Source of the DNA: Chryseobacterium sp.
GTDB lineage: Bacteria > Bacteroidota > Bacteroidia > Flavobacteriales > Weeksellaceae
Length of the DNA stretch: 64,000 nt
Direction: 5' to 3'
NCBI GenBank assembly: GCA_027492795.1
Contig: JAPUEB010000021.1
Span: 20,978-84,977 of the forward strand
Notes under the pieces: generated by a model
Seen by the model: the letters and a program-made list of their open reading frames with translations, nothing else
What the model was told of the DNA's origin: nothing
Database searches by the model: none
In this document: one piece after another, positions 62,515 to 64,000 of the stretch
Numbering within the stretch: the first letter of the stretch is position 1
How the letters are laid out: every line of letters begins with the position of its first letter
Program-made: the position numbers and the translations under genes

Positions 62515-62638
62515 AAAGTTTGAGGTTTAAGGTTTAAAGTTATTAGTTTCGAGTTTCAAGTTTCAAGTTCAAAATTCCGTATTCCGTATTCCAAATTCAT
62601 CATTGACAAATTCACAATTCACCATTGACTATTCATCA
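62515..62638. repeat. Composite block of degenerate tandem words
   Basis: Successive word families stand side by side: GTTTAAAG/GTTTGAGG, TTTCGAGTTTCAAGTTTCAA, ATTCCGTATTCCGTATTCC and CATTGAC/CATCATTC. It fills the gap between the two export genes. Confidence 0.65.
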
Positions 62639-63907
62639 TTCGCTTCTCAACGCTTCAATCGGTCGAATTTTCACGGCTCTTTGTGCCGGAATCATTCCGA
62701 TAACCAATCCTAAAACGACCATAATTGCCATTGCTGAAAATACATCCGAGTAATCTACAGTTGGATTGTAAAACGGAAATTCATCCTGATTTTGAGTCAT
62801 TATATTTAAAATCATCAACAGCATAATTCCTAAAATAAATCCTAAAATTCCCGATACAAGAGTGATGACCACACTTTCAAGTAGAATTTGATTTCTTACT
62901 TCTGCCGGTTTTGCGCCTAATGCTCTTCTAATTCCGATTTCTTTGGTTCTTTCTTTTACAGTAATTAATAAAATATTTGAAATTGCAATAACGCCCGCCA
63001 AAATCGTGAGTGAACCAACAATGATGGTTAAAAGTTGCATTCCCGTTAAAAATCCGGTAAGTTTTCCGAATTCTTTTCCAAGGTTGAAACTTCCAAAAGC
63101 ATTGGTATCCTCCGGTGAAACATTATATTTTTCTTTTAATACTGATTTTGCGTTTTCCTCAACAATTTTCAAATCGGCTTCTGGTTTACTTACGATGGCG
63201 AAAAATCCAACTTTATCGCCGTCGTTATACATTTTTGTGTAGGTAGATAAAGGAATGAAAACCGTTTGGTCATTATTCATTCCGCCACCATTTCTTGGAA
63301 CCTTGAAAACGCCGATAACATTGAAGAAAATACCTTTCACGTTGAACGATTTTCCGATAGGATTTTCGTTTTTCTTGGCATCAAAAAAGTTTTTGTAAAC
63401 TTCCTCTCCAATTACTGCAACGCTTTTATTTCCAGCAACATCAGCATCATTGATGTATCTTCCGAAGATGAGTTTTTTCTCTGAAATTTTGTTTCCGATT
63501 GGATAATCGCCTGTTAATGTATAAGATGCGGTTTTTCCGTTTCTGGACATTTGTTCGGGCGGACTTCCGAAATTTCCTCTTGAATTTTGGGGTGAAATAT
63601 AGTCGATTTCGGGAATTTTCTTTTCAAGCAAATCAATATCAGAAAGCCGAATTTCGGTTTGTCTTCCCTTTGGAAAACCGGCGTAAGGAATGGAAGTGTT
63701 CTGCGCCCACATAAAAATAGAATTCGTCGCAAAACCTGAAAATAATTTATCAAAACCATTTTCCATACCTTTTGCAGCGCCGAGCAAACTTACAAACAGA
63801 AACATTCCCCAACCTACACCAATCATGGTAAGGAACGTACGAAGTTTATTATTCCGAAGAGAATAATAAATTTCCTGCCACGTATCTTTTTTGAAAATGA
63901 TGTTCAT
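62636..63907 (-). CDS. MacB/FtsX-type ABC transporter permease
   Basis: A 423-residue permease. One N-terminal helix (about 20-45, GVGWGMFLFVSLLGAAKG), a large periplasmic MacB core domain (about 50-270), and three C-terminal helices with the FtsX signature VKERTKEIGIRRALGAKP. It has no ATPase domain; the nucleotide-binding subunit is presumably encoded beyond the right edge. With the adaptor it would form a tripartite mechanotransmission pump exporting peptides, lipids or drugs. Confidence 0.92.
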   Translation of the reverse strand: MNIIFKKDTWQEIYYSLRNNKLRTFLTMIGVGWGMFLFVSLLGAAKGMENGFDKLFSGFATNSIFMWAQNTSIPYAGFPKGRQTEIRLSDIDLLEKKIPEIDYISPQNSRGNFGSPPEQMSRNGKTASYTLTGDYPIGNKISEKKLIFGRYINDADVAGNKSVAVIGEEVYKNFFDAKKNENPIGKSFNVKGIFFNVIGVFKVPRNGGGMNNDQTVFIPLSTYTKMYNDGDKVGFFAIVSKPEADLKIVEENAKSVLKEKYNVSPEDTNAFGSFNLGKEFGKLTGFLTGMQLLTIIVGSLTILAGVIAISNILLITVKERTKEIGIRRALGAKPAEVRNQILLESVVITLVSGILGFILGIMLLMILNIMTQNQDEFPFYNPTVDYSDVFSAMAIMVVLGLVIGMIPAQRAVKIRPIEALRSE

Positions 63908-63912
63908 ATTTT

Positions 63913-63950
63913 TGTTGCTAGTTTCTGGTTTCTGGTTTCTGGTTTTTTGT
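63913..63950. repeat. Degenerate tandem words (GTTTCTGGTTTCTGG type)
   Basis: Iterated TTTCTGG words directly upstream of the permease gene. The reverse complement matches the AACCAG/AACAAG family at 24950. The rest, to the window edge, shows no gene. Confidence 0.6.
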
Positions 63951-64000
63951 TTGATATTTCATAAAATCGGTTGACAAGAAAGTGTAAACTTTAGGTTTAC

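Overview
The window reads as a chromosomal segment of an AT-rich Bacteroidota genome, most likely a flavobacterium of the Chryseobacterium/Weeksellaceae type. The evidence is a SusC/SusD pair, cargo proteins with type IX secretion sorting domains, TAnnTTTG promoter elements with little use of Shine-Dalgarno sites, RadA, YidC, GroESL and ArgS of Bacteroidota type, and many gene families known mainly from Flavobacteriia (DUF6702, DUF6624, DUF5053, a bacterial deoxyhypusine-synthase-like protein). It contains no rRNA, no integrase or transposase, no CRISPR array and one tRNA.

Layout. 0-3 kb: a partial secreted protein, an EEP-family phosphatase, an Lrp/AsnC regulator and deoC. 3-9 kb: a lone type IIG-like restriction/methylation protein, an esterase, a DUF6624 protein and dusB. 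9-17 kb: envelope proteins, namely a SprA-like barrel, a T9SS cargo protein and an M1-like pseudopeptidase fused to a barrel. 17-20 kb: a DUF5053 mini-cassette bounded by duplicated terminators, then groES-groEL split by an inverted-repeat insert. 20.7-25 kb: an M1 aminopeptidase, a HupE/UreJ protein and a DUF6702 protein, with a toxin-antitoxin pair wedged in. 25-33 kb: AcpH-like phosphodiesterase, a metzincin with T9SS tail, radA, pyrG, yidC, rnhB. 33.8-38.4 kb: susC-susD. 38-46 kb: argS, tRNA-Gln, menE, arfB, a Gre-domain protein with a possible leader ORF, a DHS-like protein, a repeat-filled gap, an alkyltransferase-like protein and recA. 46-51 kb: an SRPBCC protein, a bacteriophytochrome kinase with its heme oxygenase, a second Gre-domain protein and a nitroreductase. 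51-57 kb: a serine hydrolase lipoprotein, a DUF3037 plus HipA-like kinase pair, polA and a YciI-like protein. 57.8-64 kb: an M16 peptidase, a macro-domain protein, and a MacA/MacB-type export pair.

Most genes are single transcription units, often with a TAnnTTTG box close to the start codon. In six genes the box ends only 4-5 bases before the ATG, which predicts leaderless mRNAs and corrects the starts of dusB and polA. Real operons are few: bphP-bphO, susC-susD, the antitoxin-toxin-DUF6702 chain, HipA-DUF3037, and the adaptor-permease pair.

The most unusual content is between the genes. Several families of small palindromic elements keep a fixed core while their arms differ in sequence but stay perfectly self-complementary. 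The clearest is a 22-base core found three times, with arms of 19, 10 and 13 bp. A 7-base tandem repeat of the kind seen between genes also lies in frame inside polA, and another dispersed element lies in frame inside the restriction-like gene.
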